Below are positions 42,201 through 53,119 of a DNA stretch of 64,000 nucleotides, piece by piece. The DNA lies in contig JAESUZ010005539.1 of NCBI GenBank assembly GCA_017311185.1, forward strand, positions 744,001 through 808,000, read 5' to 3'. The DNA comes from Proteles cristata cristata (lineage: Eukaryota; Chordata; Mammalia; Carnivora; Hyaenidae). Below the pieces are notes generated by a model. That model was not told the DNA's origin. It worked only from the letters and a program-made list of their open reading frames with translations, and searched no databases. Position 1 is the first letter of the stretch. The number at the start of each line of letters is the position of its first letter. The position numbers were made by a program, and so were the translations under genes.

Positions 42201-43750
42201 GGGCCTGGGGACTTGGCAGCCTCCCTGGGAGCGACGGCAAAGAGCAGAGTCATCTGCTCGGCGTCTGGGATGCTGGTATGCTGCCTGTAACTTGCTTGGC
42301 CCGAAGGCTGAGCCCCTGCCCAGCACTGAGCTATTGGGAGGGAATTGGCATCTCCCGCTTGTATCTGAGGCCTGCCGGGCCCAGGGCTGCTTTCCTCTTG
42401 CTGAGTCCCCCCAGAGGGGGCTCCGTGGGGCTGGGGCGCCTGGGAGACAGGCCCCCTCAGCTTGGAAAGTGCATTGCGCCCAGGCACAAATGGGAGTCTT
42501 GAGGCTCCAGTGCCGTGCCAGGCCTGGTCCTGGTTGTATGTTTGTGGCCGAGACCCTGGGGGCAGCTGTTGGGTAAATATCACACTCTGGTTTGAAGGAT
42601 TGTAAGCAACATCAATGATGACAGCTGTGTCAAGATGGGCTCTGCCCCCCACTCTCCCGTGATTGCACTCAACCAGCAGACTGGATGCGTTTCGGCTACC
42701 TAGCTCGACTTCCGTTCCTTCTGCTTCTGCTGGGATGACACTGGACGGACTGAGCTAAGGGAGCCTCCCAGCTGGCCTCCCGGGGCCTTGGGGACCCCCC
42801 ACAGCAACTCGCTGTGGAAATTGCTTTTTAATCGACAGGACAAAGGCATCCAGAAGTGCTGTTTGCCCTGGGCGTCCCTCTCTTCCTGCAGGGACCCCGG
42901 ACCTGAGCTGGGCCAATCAGCTTCTATTTGCCGGGGATCAGGAATTCAAGAAGGAGGGATGGCACTGTGGTGTCTGAGCACATCCCAAATGGGAACTCGT
43001 AATCTTGGGGGGCACGGAACAGTCACAGTTGGTGCTGGACCAGGATTCTGGGGCAGAAGAATGGTGCGTACCGACCCAGAGACGAGAGGGAGGAGCCCTC
43101 CGCCAGATGCTTCTCCTGCTCCTGGTTCCATTGTGTTTTAACGGAGGAATGCTCGCCTGCCCTTGACTTCCCTGAGAAACCCTGATGCCTTGTGATAAAT
43201 CGTCCCTTTCCACTGAAGCCACTTGGGTTTGATCTGCCATTTTCCACCAAGTGCTCTGCCTCAATCAGGAAAGTGTTCCACACGGAGCTGGCCATCCTGC
43301 TATGATGAACTTGTATTTGGGATACAGTTTGGGGGATGGGGAAGGTAAACTTCTCGGGTGGGGGAAATTTGGTCCTGGGACTGGAGTGACCATTAAGCTC
43401 CTCTCTTTGGTTGGGTTTCTCCTTCCACCTTTGATTTGGGGAGTAGCTGGAATCTGAATCCCAGGGGCATTTGCTCTAGTCTCTGGTCTGGCCCCACAGT
43501 CCAAGCGAGGACAGCTTCTCGTAGACTGTTCAGAAAACTCAGGTTTAGCCTGGAGTGCTGGAGAGGCAATTTGGGAGCAACTTCTCCAGGGGTGTGTGTC
43601 TTTTGGGATCAGCCCTGTGGAATACCCCTGGGGTGTTGTAAGGCTCTATACCCTGAGATCCCCTACACCCCAATACGGACTATCTTCAACGTATGGTAGA
43701 TGCCGTGGCTAGGCCCACAGTACTTCTAGGGGTGCATGAGAAACTCCTAA
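42201..43750. other. Unique noncoding stretch, 1.5 kb
   Basis: GC-rich start and mixed composition after. 43170-43240 ('ctgaagccacttgggtttga') faintly recalls an LTR end. No gene. Confidence 0.4.
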
Positions 43751-43754
43751 TGTT

Positions 43755-43987
43755 CATTTATTTTTTTTTAAAATGTTTTTTATTTATTTCTAGGAGAGAG
43801 AGAGACAGCTGAGCAGGGGAGGGTCAGAGAGAGAGGGAGACACAGACTCTGAAACAGGCTCCAGGCTCTGAGCTGGCAGTCAGCACAGAGCCCGACGCGG
43901 GGCTCGAACCCACAAACCGCGAGGTCATGACCTAAGCGAAAGTCGGACGCTTAACCGACTAAGCCACCCAGGCGCCCCATTTATTTT
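43755..43987 (-). mobile_element. Young felid SINE inserted at another SINE's tail
   Basis: Reversed SINE at about 43765-43977 with a 10-base duplication CATTTATTTT (43755-43764, 43978-43987). Young markers: TTTCTAGGAGAG, GCTGGCAGTCAGCACAGA, CCTAAGCGAAAGTCGGACGC, CGACTAAGCC. It landed in the T-rich end of the older SINE that follows. Confidence 0.96.
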
Positions 43988-44193
43988 ATTTTTTTAATGT
44001 TTATTTTTGAGAGAGAGAGAGAGACAAAGTGTGAGTGGGGGTAGAGCACAGAGAGAGATGGAGACACAGAATCCGAAGCAGGCTCCAGGGTCCGAGCTGT
44101 CAGCACAGAGCCCGGCTCGAACTCATGGAACATGAGATGATGTCCCTGAAACGAGGCCAGACGCTTAACCAACTGAGCCACCCAGGTGCCCCT
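43985..44193 (-). mobile_element. Older felid SINE, host of the insertion
   Basis: Reversed SINE: 'ttaatgtttatttttgagag', 'cagaatccgaagcaggctcc', then a body short of a few bases ('gcccggctcgaactcatgga'), ending 'gccacccaggtgcccc'. More diverged than its neighbour. Confidence 0.94.
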
Positions 44194-44719
44194 GTTAATT
44201 TCCTTTAAAATCAGAATAAGAAAGTGAGTATGATAGTAATAAATATATAATCACGAATCCAACCCGGATTCAATCTGTCTTTATATCAATGCAGTTGTAA
44301 AATAGAAGTTCTAATATATACTTTTGCGTGTGTGTGTGTGGAGGAAGAAGCCCACAAGGGTGAAAGTGCCCCAGGCCCGCAAACAATGTGGCCCTGCCTG
44401 CACCCTCACTCCTAAGCACATGTGGGGGGTCCAGCCTCTAGGGTCGCCCAAGTGGAGCCCATCACCAGAGCTGATAGTGCTCCCTGGGTTGTTTAGTGCG
44501 GTCTGTGGAGAGCTGTGCTGCTATGACTCGCATCTCCCAGCCTTGCCTGCCCAGTACGGCTGGTGGTGGTGGTGGGGGGGGGTTTGGGAGGGACCAACCA
44601 GGTGCCCTGGGGTCATTACCTTTCCTGCCTGGAGGGGATGTGTAGCCGAATGGAGGGCTGAGCTCAAAGCAGAAACTTACCACTGCCTGAAGACTCCTCA
44701 TTCTTAACCTCAAGCGGCA
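44194..44719. other. Unique noncoding stretch
   Basis: AT-rich first part, then GC-rich. A (GGT)n-G run lies at 44561-44583. No gene. Confidence 0.45.
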
Positions 44720-45060
44720 GTCAGCCCAGCGGTATAAACACTGGCCCTGGCAGACCATCGGGCACTTGAACTCTGCCCCAAGCTCTTGCAGGAGGGAACC
44801 GAGCCATGCCCTGCTTCCTTTCCTTCCCAGACAGCACAGAACATAATGAGAGCTACCAAGGGCCACACTCCTCTCCTGCATCGGTTAATTTCTCTATCCC
44901 AGCGGCCCAGAAGGAGGGTACTAGTATTAGCTCCATTTTATAGACCCAGAAAGTGAGACTCGGAGAGACTAAGCAGTTTGGTCAAGTTCAGAAAGATAAT
45001 AAGTAGCCAGGCGAGGATTTGTTCAGCCTGACAGCAGAGTTTACATACCCTTATACCCCA
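44720..45060 (-). repeat. MIR SINE, with a possible second copy
   Basis: The clear part is reversed at 44890-45055: 'ttagctccattttatagacc', 'cagaaagtgagactcggaga', 'gataataagtagccaggcga', 'gaggatttgttcagcctgac'. The 44720-44800 interval ('gcggtataaacactggccct') may be the head of another, forward MIR. Confidence 0.75.
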
Positions 45061-45468
45061 GCCTCCCAGCTGGAGAGCTGGCTTCTAAGTGGAGGCGTAC
45101 ATTCCCCAAAGGAGCAGGTCGGTGAGGCACAAGTGTGGCGTCCTGGCCTCATACAAGACGCTTCCGGGCGATGCATAATATGAGCTGTTTCTGTTTATTC
45201 CACAGTTACGTGGGCTTGAAAGCAAACATATATAGTTCATACATCAAAATCACGGTTTTCTGTGTATTTCTGCTAGATAAGTATATACATGTCTAAAAGT
45301 GAGTTAGCTTAAAGAAAAATACTAAGTGCACCGCTGACATACAGGTAAAGTAAAACCAAAGTAAAAGAAGATGAAAAATATTAAACATTGGTAGAGACCT
45401 ACATATCTTCAACCATTGCTTCTGAACTTGTGTTACTCAAGAGCCCTCGAATAAGTCTTCAGCCTTCG
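45061..45468. other. AT-rich noncoding stretch
   Basis: 45200-45400 is AT-rich with no repeat I can name. No gene. Confidence 0.4.
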
Positions 45469-45657
45469 GGGCACCTGGGTGGCTCAGTCGGTTAAGCATC
45501 AGACTTTGGCTCAGGTCATGATCTTACAGTCTGTGAGTTCGAGCCCTGCGTCGGGCTCTGTGCTGACAGCTCAGATCCTGGAGCCTGCTTCGGATTCTGT
45601 GTCTCCCTCTCTCTCTGGCCCTCCCCTGCTTCGTTCTGTCTCTCAAAAGTAAACATT
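45469..45657 (+). mobile_element. Felid SINE, host of a second SINE
   Basis: Head GGGGCACCTGGGTGGCTCAG, body GGGCTCTGTGCTGACAGCTC. Its tail TCAAAAGTAAACATTA is interrupted by the next SINE and resumes at about 45915 (AAAAATAAACATTAAAAAA). Confidence 0.94.
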
Positions 45658-45659
45658 AT

Positions 45660-45914
45660 GGGGTGCCCGGGTGGCTTAGTCGGTTAAGCGTCCGACTTTC
45701 GCTTAGGTCATGATCTCGCGGTTCATGGGTTCGAGCCCTGTGTCGGGCTCTGTGCTGACAGCCTGGAGCCTGTTTCAGAGTCTGTCTCTCCCTCTCTCTC
45801 TGACCCTGCCCTGCTCACTCTGTCTCTCTCTCTCTCTCTCCTAGAAATAAATTAAAAAAATATTAAAAAAAAAATATTAAAAGAAAAAAAATAAAATGCC
45901 TCATGGTTATCTTT
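45660..45914 (+). mobile_element. Young felid SINE inserted in a SINE tail
   Basis: Markers GGCTTAGTCGGTTAAGCGTC, ACTTTCGCTTAGGTCATGAT and CTCCTAGAAATAAATTAAA; the GACTGCCAGCTC part is shortened to GACAGCCTGG. TAAACATTA occurs on both sides (about 45649-45657 and 45925-45933), consistent with duplication of the host tail. Confidence 0.93.
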
Positions 45915-45954
45915 CAAAAAAAAATAAACATTAAAAAAAAATTTTTTTTAAAGT

Positions 45955-46030
45955 CTTTGGTTTTCTCAGACTCAGTCTTCTCATCTGGGAAATGGGGCGG
46001 GTCTTCACGAGGTGGCTGTAAAGATGCAAA
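45955..46030 (+). repeat. MIR SINE scrap
   Basis: 'ctcagtcttctcatctggga', 'aatggggcgggtcttcacga'. Short forward MIR core. Confidence 0.65.
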
Positions 46031-46844
46031 GGGGAGGACACCCAGGAGATGTGCGGCCCGGTTCTGGGTGGATTTTCAGGGGAGTGGGGGAAGGGAGCCC
46101 CTCGGTCAGGCACTTTTCTTGCTGCAAGCTCCTGGACAGGGCACAGCAAACGAATTCTTGGACAGGAAGACTGGGGAGGGGTTGGGCTTGGAACTTGGAG
46201 TTCTCTGTGCTTAATTCCACTTGGGACCCGCCCCAGATTGCTAGGCCTCCCAAGTAACATGATATAAATCCGTTTAATTGAACATGAGTCTTAATTGCCA
46301 AAATTACCTGTAACATTAGCTTCTCCCGCAGCTGTGCCTTCTCCTGGGGCTGGTGCCAGTTCTCCAGGGGTGACCGAGTCCCAGCAGCCCCGGGCCCTAA
46401 TGAGGTGGGCTGCCCGTGGGCTTGATCGCTGGGCATGCGGCCTGGGAGCAGTGGAGAGGCTCCCGGACAGGGAACACACGCTTCGGAGCCAAAGCCTCTC
46501 GGCCTTCTCTTCCCTAGATGGTCTCAGACACCGGACACAGCCTGCCTAGCTTCTCCCCCAAGATGCCTTCCCTGGTTATACATGTCAGAGAAGTCTCTCA
46601 TTTTTCTGGAATCTCCTCCAATCCTGGAAGTCGGTGCCCATGTCCAGTGTTCCCAGTACAGCCCCTGCCACAGAGCTCACAACGCTCAACCAATGGGTCC
46701 ACTCAGCATCACTGAAGGTTTCTAGTAACCAGAGGGGTCAGGAGATACATAATAACCTCTGGTGGCAGCTACCACGGGCCACGTGTCTTTGCCCCGAATA
46801 TCCTTATCCTCATGAAATAATGCATGGAAACAAAAATGGCCCAA
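46031..46844. other. Unique noncoding stretch
   Basis: 46258-46325 (CCGTTTAATTGAAC, GTCTTAATTGCC) looks like a small enhancer core. The rest is GC-rich and unassigned. Confidence 0.4.
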
Positions 46845-47065
46845 AGAAAGAAAGGACATATTGCTCAGACCTACCAGTGATTAGTGAAATCCAAACTAAA
46901 GTTTAAATTATAGACATTTGTTCACCGATCAGACTGCATATAATTTGCAAGGGCAACAATTTCAGTCTTGCAAAACACGGGAAAAAGAACATTTATTTTT
47001 TAGTTCTAGTGGCAGTATAACTTGGTTGAGAGACTGGCAGAATTTGCTAAAATTAAAACTGCAAG

Positions 47066-47256
47066 GGGGCACCTGGATGGCTCAGTTGGTTAAGCATCCA
47101 ACTCCTGGTTTTGGCTCATGTCGTGATCTCGTGGTTCATGGGAGTGAGCCTTACATCGGGCTCCATGCTGACAGTGCGGAGTCTGCTTGGGATTCTCTCT
47201 CTCCCTCTTCCTCTCCCTCTATCTCTCAAAAATAAGTAAATAAACTTTAAAAAATT
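47066..47256 (+). mobile_element. Older felid/carnivore SINE
   Basis: Head GGGCACCTGGATGGCTCAGT, CAACTCCTGGTTTTGGCTC and 'gcggagtctgcttgggattc' place it with the older branch. Tail AAATAAGTAAATAAAC. Confidence 0.93.
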
Positions 47257-47646
47257 GCATGAAATAAACTGCATAGACATGCCCGTTGACCCAGCAACTC
47301 CACCTGTAGATCTCTATCTTCCCTAGGAAAGTACTTGCTTGTGAACTAAGGATACTCTGTGCAAAGATGTTCATTGCAGGGTTGTTTAGCAGGCAGCTGG
47401 AAACAACCGAAGTGTCCCTCCTGGCCAGTGGTGCAATAACGTATTCCAGCGGCCATCACCTTCCCAGGACTTACTTCATGTCTCAGTTCTGTCTGGTTAG
47501 CATGAGCTTACATGATGAGCAAAGGGTAAAACTCTGTGCACAGACCTGGAAAATTCTCTAAGACTTTCTGTGGGTGGGAAAAAAACCAACAACGAGGGAC
47601 AGAAAGATCCAAACAGTACAAAATAAACTACACAAAAGTAGCCCTT

Positions 47647-47822
47647 AAGGCACCTGGGGGAGGCATCCAAATTCAGCTCAGGTCATGATCTCCTGGTTCA
47701 TGGGTTCGAGTCCCACAATAGGGCTCTGCATTGACAGCTCAGAGCCTGGAGCCTGCCCCTCCCCTGCCTGTGCTCACTCTTTCACTCAAAAATAAATAAA
47801 TAAATAAACATTAAAAAAAAGA
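47647..47822 (+). mobile_element. SINE with head deletion
   Basis: Head is shortened ('aggcacctgggggaggcatc'), then a recognisable body (TCAGGTCATGATCTCCTGGT, GGGTTCGAGTCCCACAATAG) and AAATAAATAAATAAATAAAC tail. Confidence 0.9.
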
Positions 47823-48215
47823 AACATAAACACAATGCTCAACAAACAAACTTACAGAACAAAGTCAAAGCCGTACCATGTATTTTTATAGGTAGGTGGA
47901 TGCGTGTATGTCTATAGAAAGAGGTCAGGAAGGGGACTCACCAAACTAATGACAGTAGTCACCTCTGGCAAGGGGCAGGGGACTGGGGAAGGAGATCTCA
48001 AGCTTGGCACCAGCTGTTTGAAAACAGTCTTTACACAAGAATGTATTCATGTGCCCTTTATGTAATATAAAGTAAATATAAATATATTTTATAATATATT
48101 GAGCCCAGTAAGTATGTTGTTGGGCTCGGGTGAAGGATACATGCAGGTTTATTATATTTGGTCAATTTCTGTATTTGTCCAAATTCTCCATAATAAAAAT
48201 TTAAGAAGCAAAAAA

Positions 48216-49800
48216 TAAATGTGGCATTATAAAAATAATAGCCTCACAAAAATATGGCTTCTAAGAGATCTGTTTGACATGCTCAGCTCTGCCCCTTGAC
48301 TGACGTTGGCTGACTTTGACCACTCTGCATCAGAGGACTGTTGAGTGATGATCTGACTCACTGAATGAATGAATGAATGAATGAATGAATGAATGGGTTG
48401 TTACACTGAAAGGGAATTGGATCTACCAAATGGAGACATGTCTCTTGATGATCCATTTCTGGTGTTTCTTGCTCTAGCAGCTTTGTGACCTTGATAGTGG
48501 ACCAGGCTGCTTCTTCATCAGAGGTCTGGGCTAAGCTCCGGCATATAGAAGGGGTTCTATCGATGGTTTGTAGGCTATTGAACAGGGTGAGAGAGGGCAC
48601 TTCCTGGGCAGGGCACATGGGTCTAAAATCCACCCCGGACCTGGTTTGGAATCCCATTGCACATTCCCACTATCCTCTAATTGGGCTCTGGGCAGACTCT
48701 AAAATGGTGGTCTTTCCCACGGAGACAGTACTTGGCCTCAGACCCTTGACCCAGTGCCCTGGGGCAGCCACATTCATTGATGAGATTTAGCATAATAAGT
48801 AAAATATATGTACCATTCCTGCCTGATGTTATCTATGAGAACTGCCTTTTTCCACATCAAGAGCTTGAAATTGGAAATGAGAGAAAGAAAGAAAGGCTGT
48901 GTGTGCAGCTGCCTGTGGGTGTCGGAGTGGTGGGGAGCTTGGGAATGGAGAGAGACCTAGAGGCAGCAGGTGCAGAAAGGGAGATATGGGGCCCTGAAGG
49001 CACATCTTATGTGTACCCCCCTGTAAACCTCAGTTATAACCCGGGCTCCTTGGCATCCGAGGGTTAATCTTTGGAGTCCCTGAAGTCTTGAGCTGTGGAG
49101 AGGGGCAAATGTCCCCAGACACCTCTCTGGGCTCTGCACAAATCTGTCTTCAGCCTATTCTTCATTTTCCTGTGCTGTAAGCATCATAAAACCCACGGCT
49201 CACGCAACTCAGATTGACTGCGACCTGAAATTGTGAGTCTTGAAAAAGACGTGGGGTTTCATGAAGCTGACGAAGGGGCGTGGAGCCGTTCTCAAAGCCA
49301 CTGTTCAAAGAGCACCTGGCCGAGGTAAAGCAGGTGGCACAGGAACATAGGAAGAGCATCAGGGACGAGGAGATACTAAGTGCTTTTGAAGAAAGGATGA
49401 CTTCACGGTACCCAGAGGGTCTTGAGAAAATGAAAAAAAAGCCTCTGACGTGTTCACAAAATGGGCCTCTTGAGATGGTCTGGCTTTCAGGGTCACGTGG
49501 GGAGGGAAAACCGTGATCTCCACACACCGCACACTTCGGGCGGGACTATAACCAAGAACTTATCTTGGCCTTGGGTAGCTCCCCACGTGAATTTGGTGGT
49601 CACCGGAGCCTAAAGGTTGTTAAATTTCAGATTAATTTCAGATTAATGGACCTGAGATCATTTCCCTTTCGTTTTTCAAGATAAACTCAAAACCAAGTCC
49701 TTTCACCCTGTTAATACGTGATGCCATTTGTAATTTAAAAAACATGTTTTGACTTTGAGTAAGTTTAGCTTTTGTTTGGGATGCTAAATGGAGTCACTTT
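48216..49800. other. Unique noncoding stretch with (GAAT)8
   Basis: Perfect GAAT x8 at 48363-48394. A 78-codon frame (49280-49516) has a lysine- and glutamate-rich helix-like composition but begins with GTG, has an in-frame stop just upstream, and is ATG-free for half its length. Not a gene on this evidence. Confidence 0.45.
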
Positions 49801-50220
49801 GGGCAATGTTGTTGTTGTTTGCTGTTTCAGAGAGCCTCACCCTGTCTGGGAGGAGGTATAAGGAAGATCCCTTAACCAACTGATATTTAAAACAAGTCTT
49901 GAAAGACGAGGAGGGATTTGCCTGACGGACAAGATGAGAGAGAGAGGCGCGGCTGGAGGAAGGCCCGGCATGGGCAAATGCCCAGAGGCATGCGCGCCTG
50001 AGGCGGATTGGTGGTGCGGTAAGGAGCTCGGCATTGTAGCAGCAAGGGAAGGAAACACAGAGATCAGCTGGAGACAGATCATGGGAGACCCTGGGGGGCC
50101 ATTTCAAGAGGTTCAGGCTCTACCCTCCCCACAACGGGATGCGTTTTCAGTAGGGATGTGATGTGATCAGGTTCCGCTTTTAGAAACGTTACTCGGGAAG
50201 CACTAAGTCTAGATGGCCTG
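49800..50220 (-). mobile_element. L2 LINE fragment
   Basis: Reversed L2: 'aaacaagtcttgaaagacga', 'ggcatgggcaaatgcccaga', 'catgggagaccctggggggc', 'gatgtgatgtgatcaggttc', 'ctttt agaaacgttactcg'. Compare 'ggccttgtaggcc', 'gagtgacatgatctgactta' and 'tttaaaaggatcactctgg'. About 400 bases, no frame. Confidence 0.85.
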
Positions 50221-50254
50221 GAGCTCCCCTATGGTGATGGAGCCACACTTAGAG

Positions 50255-50410
50255 CCCCTCCTTGTGTAGAATAATAATAACTCTCTTAATCCTCACTGCA
50301 ACCCTGGGAGGGACAGAGGGGCCAAGGAACTCACCCGACGTCACCACATTAAGGAGACTGTGGAGCTGGGTTTCGGACTCAGGGGGCCGCCCTCAACCAG
50401 ACCACCCCGC
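50255..50410 (-). repeat. MIR SINE fragment
   Basis: 'tcttaatcctcactgcaacc', 'ctgggagggacagaggggcc', 'gagctgggtttcggactcag'. Reversed MIR core and tail. Confidence 0.82.
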
Positions 50411-50469
50411 CTGCAGGCCGGGTAGCCTGGCTCTCTTATTTACCTTTCCAAAATGTAAATGGAGTTACT

Positions 50470-50714
50470 TCTATATTTGTTTATTTATTGATTAAAATTT
50501 ATTTATTTATTTTGAAAGAGAGAGACATGGGGTGGCAGGGGCAGAGAAGGAGAGAGAGAGAGAGAGAGGTAGAGAGAATCCCAAGCAGGCTCCTCACTGT
50601 CAGCACAGAGCCAGATGTGGGGCTCCAACCCAGGAACTCGGGAGATCATGACCTGGCCCAAAGCCAAGAGTTGGATACTCAACCAAATGAGCCACCCAAG
50701 CACCCTCTATATTT
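50470..50714 (-). mobile_element. Older felid/carnivore SINE
   Basis: Reversed SINE with TCTATATTT at 50470-50478 and 50706-50714 as duplication. Body 'ggggctccaacccaggaact', head 'gagccacccaagcaccc'. Confidence 0.93.
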
Positions 50715-51418
50715 AGATACATTTGTTCCCAAAGGGAGCTTTATATCACTCTTATAAATGGAAAAATCCATTTATGTCTATTCCGCATTGGTAAATATCT
50801 ATTAAAACCAACTATTAAAACCAAGCATTTGCCCACGCTGGGCCCTTAACAGATATTTGTGTGTGAGCAGAGGCAGTAGCCAGAGGAGGAGGGGTGGGGG
50901 CCCATTTAGAAGGCTTTGGCCACAGGACGATGTCTCGAATGTCGGGAATGGGATGAAGGTCTCCTGGGACGCGCCTGAGGTCTGGGTGACTGGCGACAAG
51001 GTTCAGACACTCGGGGGCGGCGTTAAAGTTAAAACCCTAAATAAAGTGCTTCGGTGGTTAGGTGGCCTGCAACAGTGGGATAGGGGGGCGCCCGAGGACT
51101 CGGTCATGGTTGGGGGCTGGGAGGAGGTACTTCCCAGACCCGGTGGGAAGGGCCACGGCTCAGGACCCCGGGCGCTGGACAAGGGGTCATACAGTTGCTA
51201 TCTCAGGGAGACGGAAAGTCTGGAGGGGTGAGGCGAAAGGGGCAGAGGGTCTCCCCGCGGGGCCATGCGCACAGTCCCGGCCTGGCCTGTAACTGAGCCC
51301 TGGAAGAGCATCAGGAAGGTGACATCAGGGCGCATGTGTGGCTGTGCCCGACAGGTGGGGGGAGCATCTAGGACTTGAACTTGGTTCAGCTGGGGCTGCG
51401 GGGTGAGCCGGGTCAGCC
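50715..51418. other. Unique noncoding stretch
   Basis: Becomes GC-rich after 50880. No gene and no convincing CpG island. Confidence 0.45.
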
Positions 51419-51445
51419 GGGGGGAGGGGGGGCGGGGGACGGGGG
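51419..51445 (+). other. Strong G-quadruplex motif
   Basis: Four G runs of 6, 7, 5 and 5 separated by A, C and AC. Loops of one or two bases and runs of five or more make an unusually stable predicted quadruplex on the plus strand. Confidence 0.85.
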
Positions 51446-51559
51446 CAGGCGCTGCATTAACTCCTGCAGGGCACCTGCACCTTCTGCATTTGTCTCCCAG
51501 CCTTCCCCGGGCTCCAGGCAGAGCAAGCCCTCTCTCCCCCCCCACACCCCACCCCTCCT

Positions 51560-52500
51560 GTTGTCTTTGTTTCCGTGGCGGAAAATTTGAAAGCCCAGCA
51601 TATTGGATTTCTTTTCAGCGCGCCGATAAGGCAGAGGAAACATCTGTGGCCGGAGACAAAATGTGTGAAAGATGGGGGTGGGGGCGGGGCGGGCCCAGAA
51701 GCGCTCTGTCTCCCAGAAGGTTTTATCTCCTTGCTAGACGCCTCCTTTATTACGCTGAAATTTATAGGGCGACGTGGCACCACGGGCACGGAGGAGCCAG
51801 AAGGCTGAAATCCGAAAGGCGGGAATTCAAAATAAATAAAAAGGAAATCTTGAGAAGTCACACTTCCAGAACGAAATGCGGCCGTGTTTGTTTCCGTTGA
51901 CCTCGCTCTCCCCTGGCCATCCGGCCCCAAGAGCCCCGCCAAGGTGGTGCCCGCCTCGGACTGGTTATCAGTGTCCAGGGAAGGGGGCAGCAGAGTCTCT
52001 ACCCTCCTCTTCAAAATCAGGGGCTGAAAGTGGCTCAGAGGACACCCTGACGGAAGAGGCCCTGGAGTCTGGCCATTGGTCCTGCCGCGTAAATCTCAAA
52101 GAGAGAGAGAGGAGGGGAGGGGACATGTCAGCTGTGATTGGTAGCATCCGACCTCCTCACCCCTGTCCACCCTGCCCGCCTGCCCCCCGCCGCCCCGCTC
52201 TGCGATCTGTGGGTGAATCCGAAGGTAGCAGCCACCTGATCTGATGGTGCCTGGCTGTTGGCCGGTTGGGAGGCTCCAGCTTCGGGAGGGAGACGCCTGC
52301 TTCCAAACAGCCACGGCGCACTCTGTAACTGGGCCATTTGTTGTCTGATGTGTTAGAAGTTTCATCAAACCTCTGGGCATATTTATACAATTAGAGCAGC
52401 AAACGAAAGAAAACAGCACAGTGACAAATTGGGCTCATGCACTCCTGATTAACTTGTTAAGCTAAATAAATTGCGTAGGAAACGTGCCCCGTTTGAATTT
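51560..52500. promoter_or_regulatory. Candidate conserved noncoding elements
   Basis: Repeat-free. 51565-51880: GCGGAAAATTTGAAAGCC, GATAAGGCAGAGG, CCTTTATTACGCTGAAATTTATAGG, CAAAATAAATAAAAAGG. 52310-52520: GTTAGAAGTTTCATCAAACC, GCATATTTATACAATTAGAGC, CTGATTAACTTGTTAAGC, CTAAATAAATTGCG, TTGAATTTATGAAATTGC. The second part is compact and very enhancer-like. A GC-rich middle separates them. No plausible coding frame. Confidence 0.4.
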
Positions 52501-52813
52501 ATGAAATTGCTTCTCATCAAGATAGATGGCTGCTGGACTGGTCCGGGGCGGGCGGGCGGCGGGGTAGATGTGCTCTGGCTGGAATTAGATGTGAGTACAG
52601 AAGGAGAGAGGAAGCCGCTCTCTAAACAAAATGATGAGCCAAGCACGGCTGCTCTTCCGCCAGAGCTTGTAGTAAGGTTGCCGGGCTTTCAGTTCCCGTC
52701 GACCCAGAACCCAGACAGCGAGCTGGCTCCCGTCACCCGGTGTTCTCTGTGTCCTTGGTCTTTATGAACAAGATCACTGGCAGAAAAATAAGAGGGCATA
52801 GGGTTTTGGTTTA
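52501..52813. other. Unique noncoding stretch
   Basis: GGGCGGGCGGGCGGCGGGG run at 52546-52564. Nothing else. Confidence 0.45.
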
Positions 52814-53071
52814 AAAATCCTATAGATCAGGGGCGCCTGGGTGTTTCAGTTGGTTAAGCGTCCGACTTTGGCTCAGGTCATGATCTCAAGGTTCGTGAGT
52901 TCGAGCTCCGTGTCCGGCTCTGTGCTGACAGCTCAGAACCTGGAGCCTGCTTTGGATTCTGTGTCTCCCTCTCTCTCTGACCCTCCCCTGCCCTGCTCGT
53001 GCTCTCTCTCTCTCTCAAAAATGGACAAACATTTTAAAGAAATTAAAAAAAATTAAAACCCTATAGATCAG
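52814..53071 (+). mobile_element. Felid tRNA-derived SINE
   Basis: Element about 52831-53054 flanked by 17-base duplications AAAATCCTATAGATCAG and AAAACCCTATAGATCAG, one mismatch. Head GGGCGCCTGGGTGTTTCAGT. Confidence 0.96.
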
Positions 53072-53119
53072 CTTACATCTTCTACACTTTCCACCATTGC
53101 AGGCAGACCCCGTGCCCTG

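Larger units (their letters stand above)
46845..48215 (+). mobile_element. Old LINE-1 3' region broken by two SINEs
   Basis: Forward L1M pieces in order: 'gaaatccaaactaaagttta' (46887), 'aacttggttgagagactggc' (47020), 'cccgttgacccagcaactcc' (47282), 'tgttcattgcagggttgttt' (47369), 'gtagtcacctctggcaaggg' (47955), end 'ctccataataaaaatttaag' (48187). The SINEs at 47066 and 47647 split it. Confidence 0.88.

Noticed and set aside
48363..48394. (GAAT)8 as a CRISPR-like or regulatory array
   Set aside because: It is a plain tetranucleotide microsatellite with no spacers. Nuclear mammalian DNA has no CRISPR arrays.
49280..49516. 78-codon frame with a helix-like charged composition
   Set aside because: Starts at GTG with a stop four codons upstream. 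The first ATG leaves about 39 codons. No splice acceptor and donor that I can defend. A protein search with no hit would confirm rejection.
50880..52200. CpG-island promoter
   Set aside because: GC-rich, but CpGs are too sparse and unclustered by eye, and no first exon follows. An observed/expected CpG calculation would settle it.
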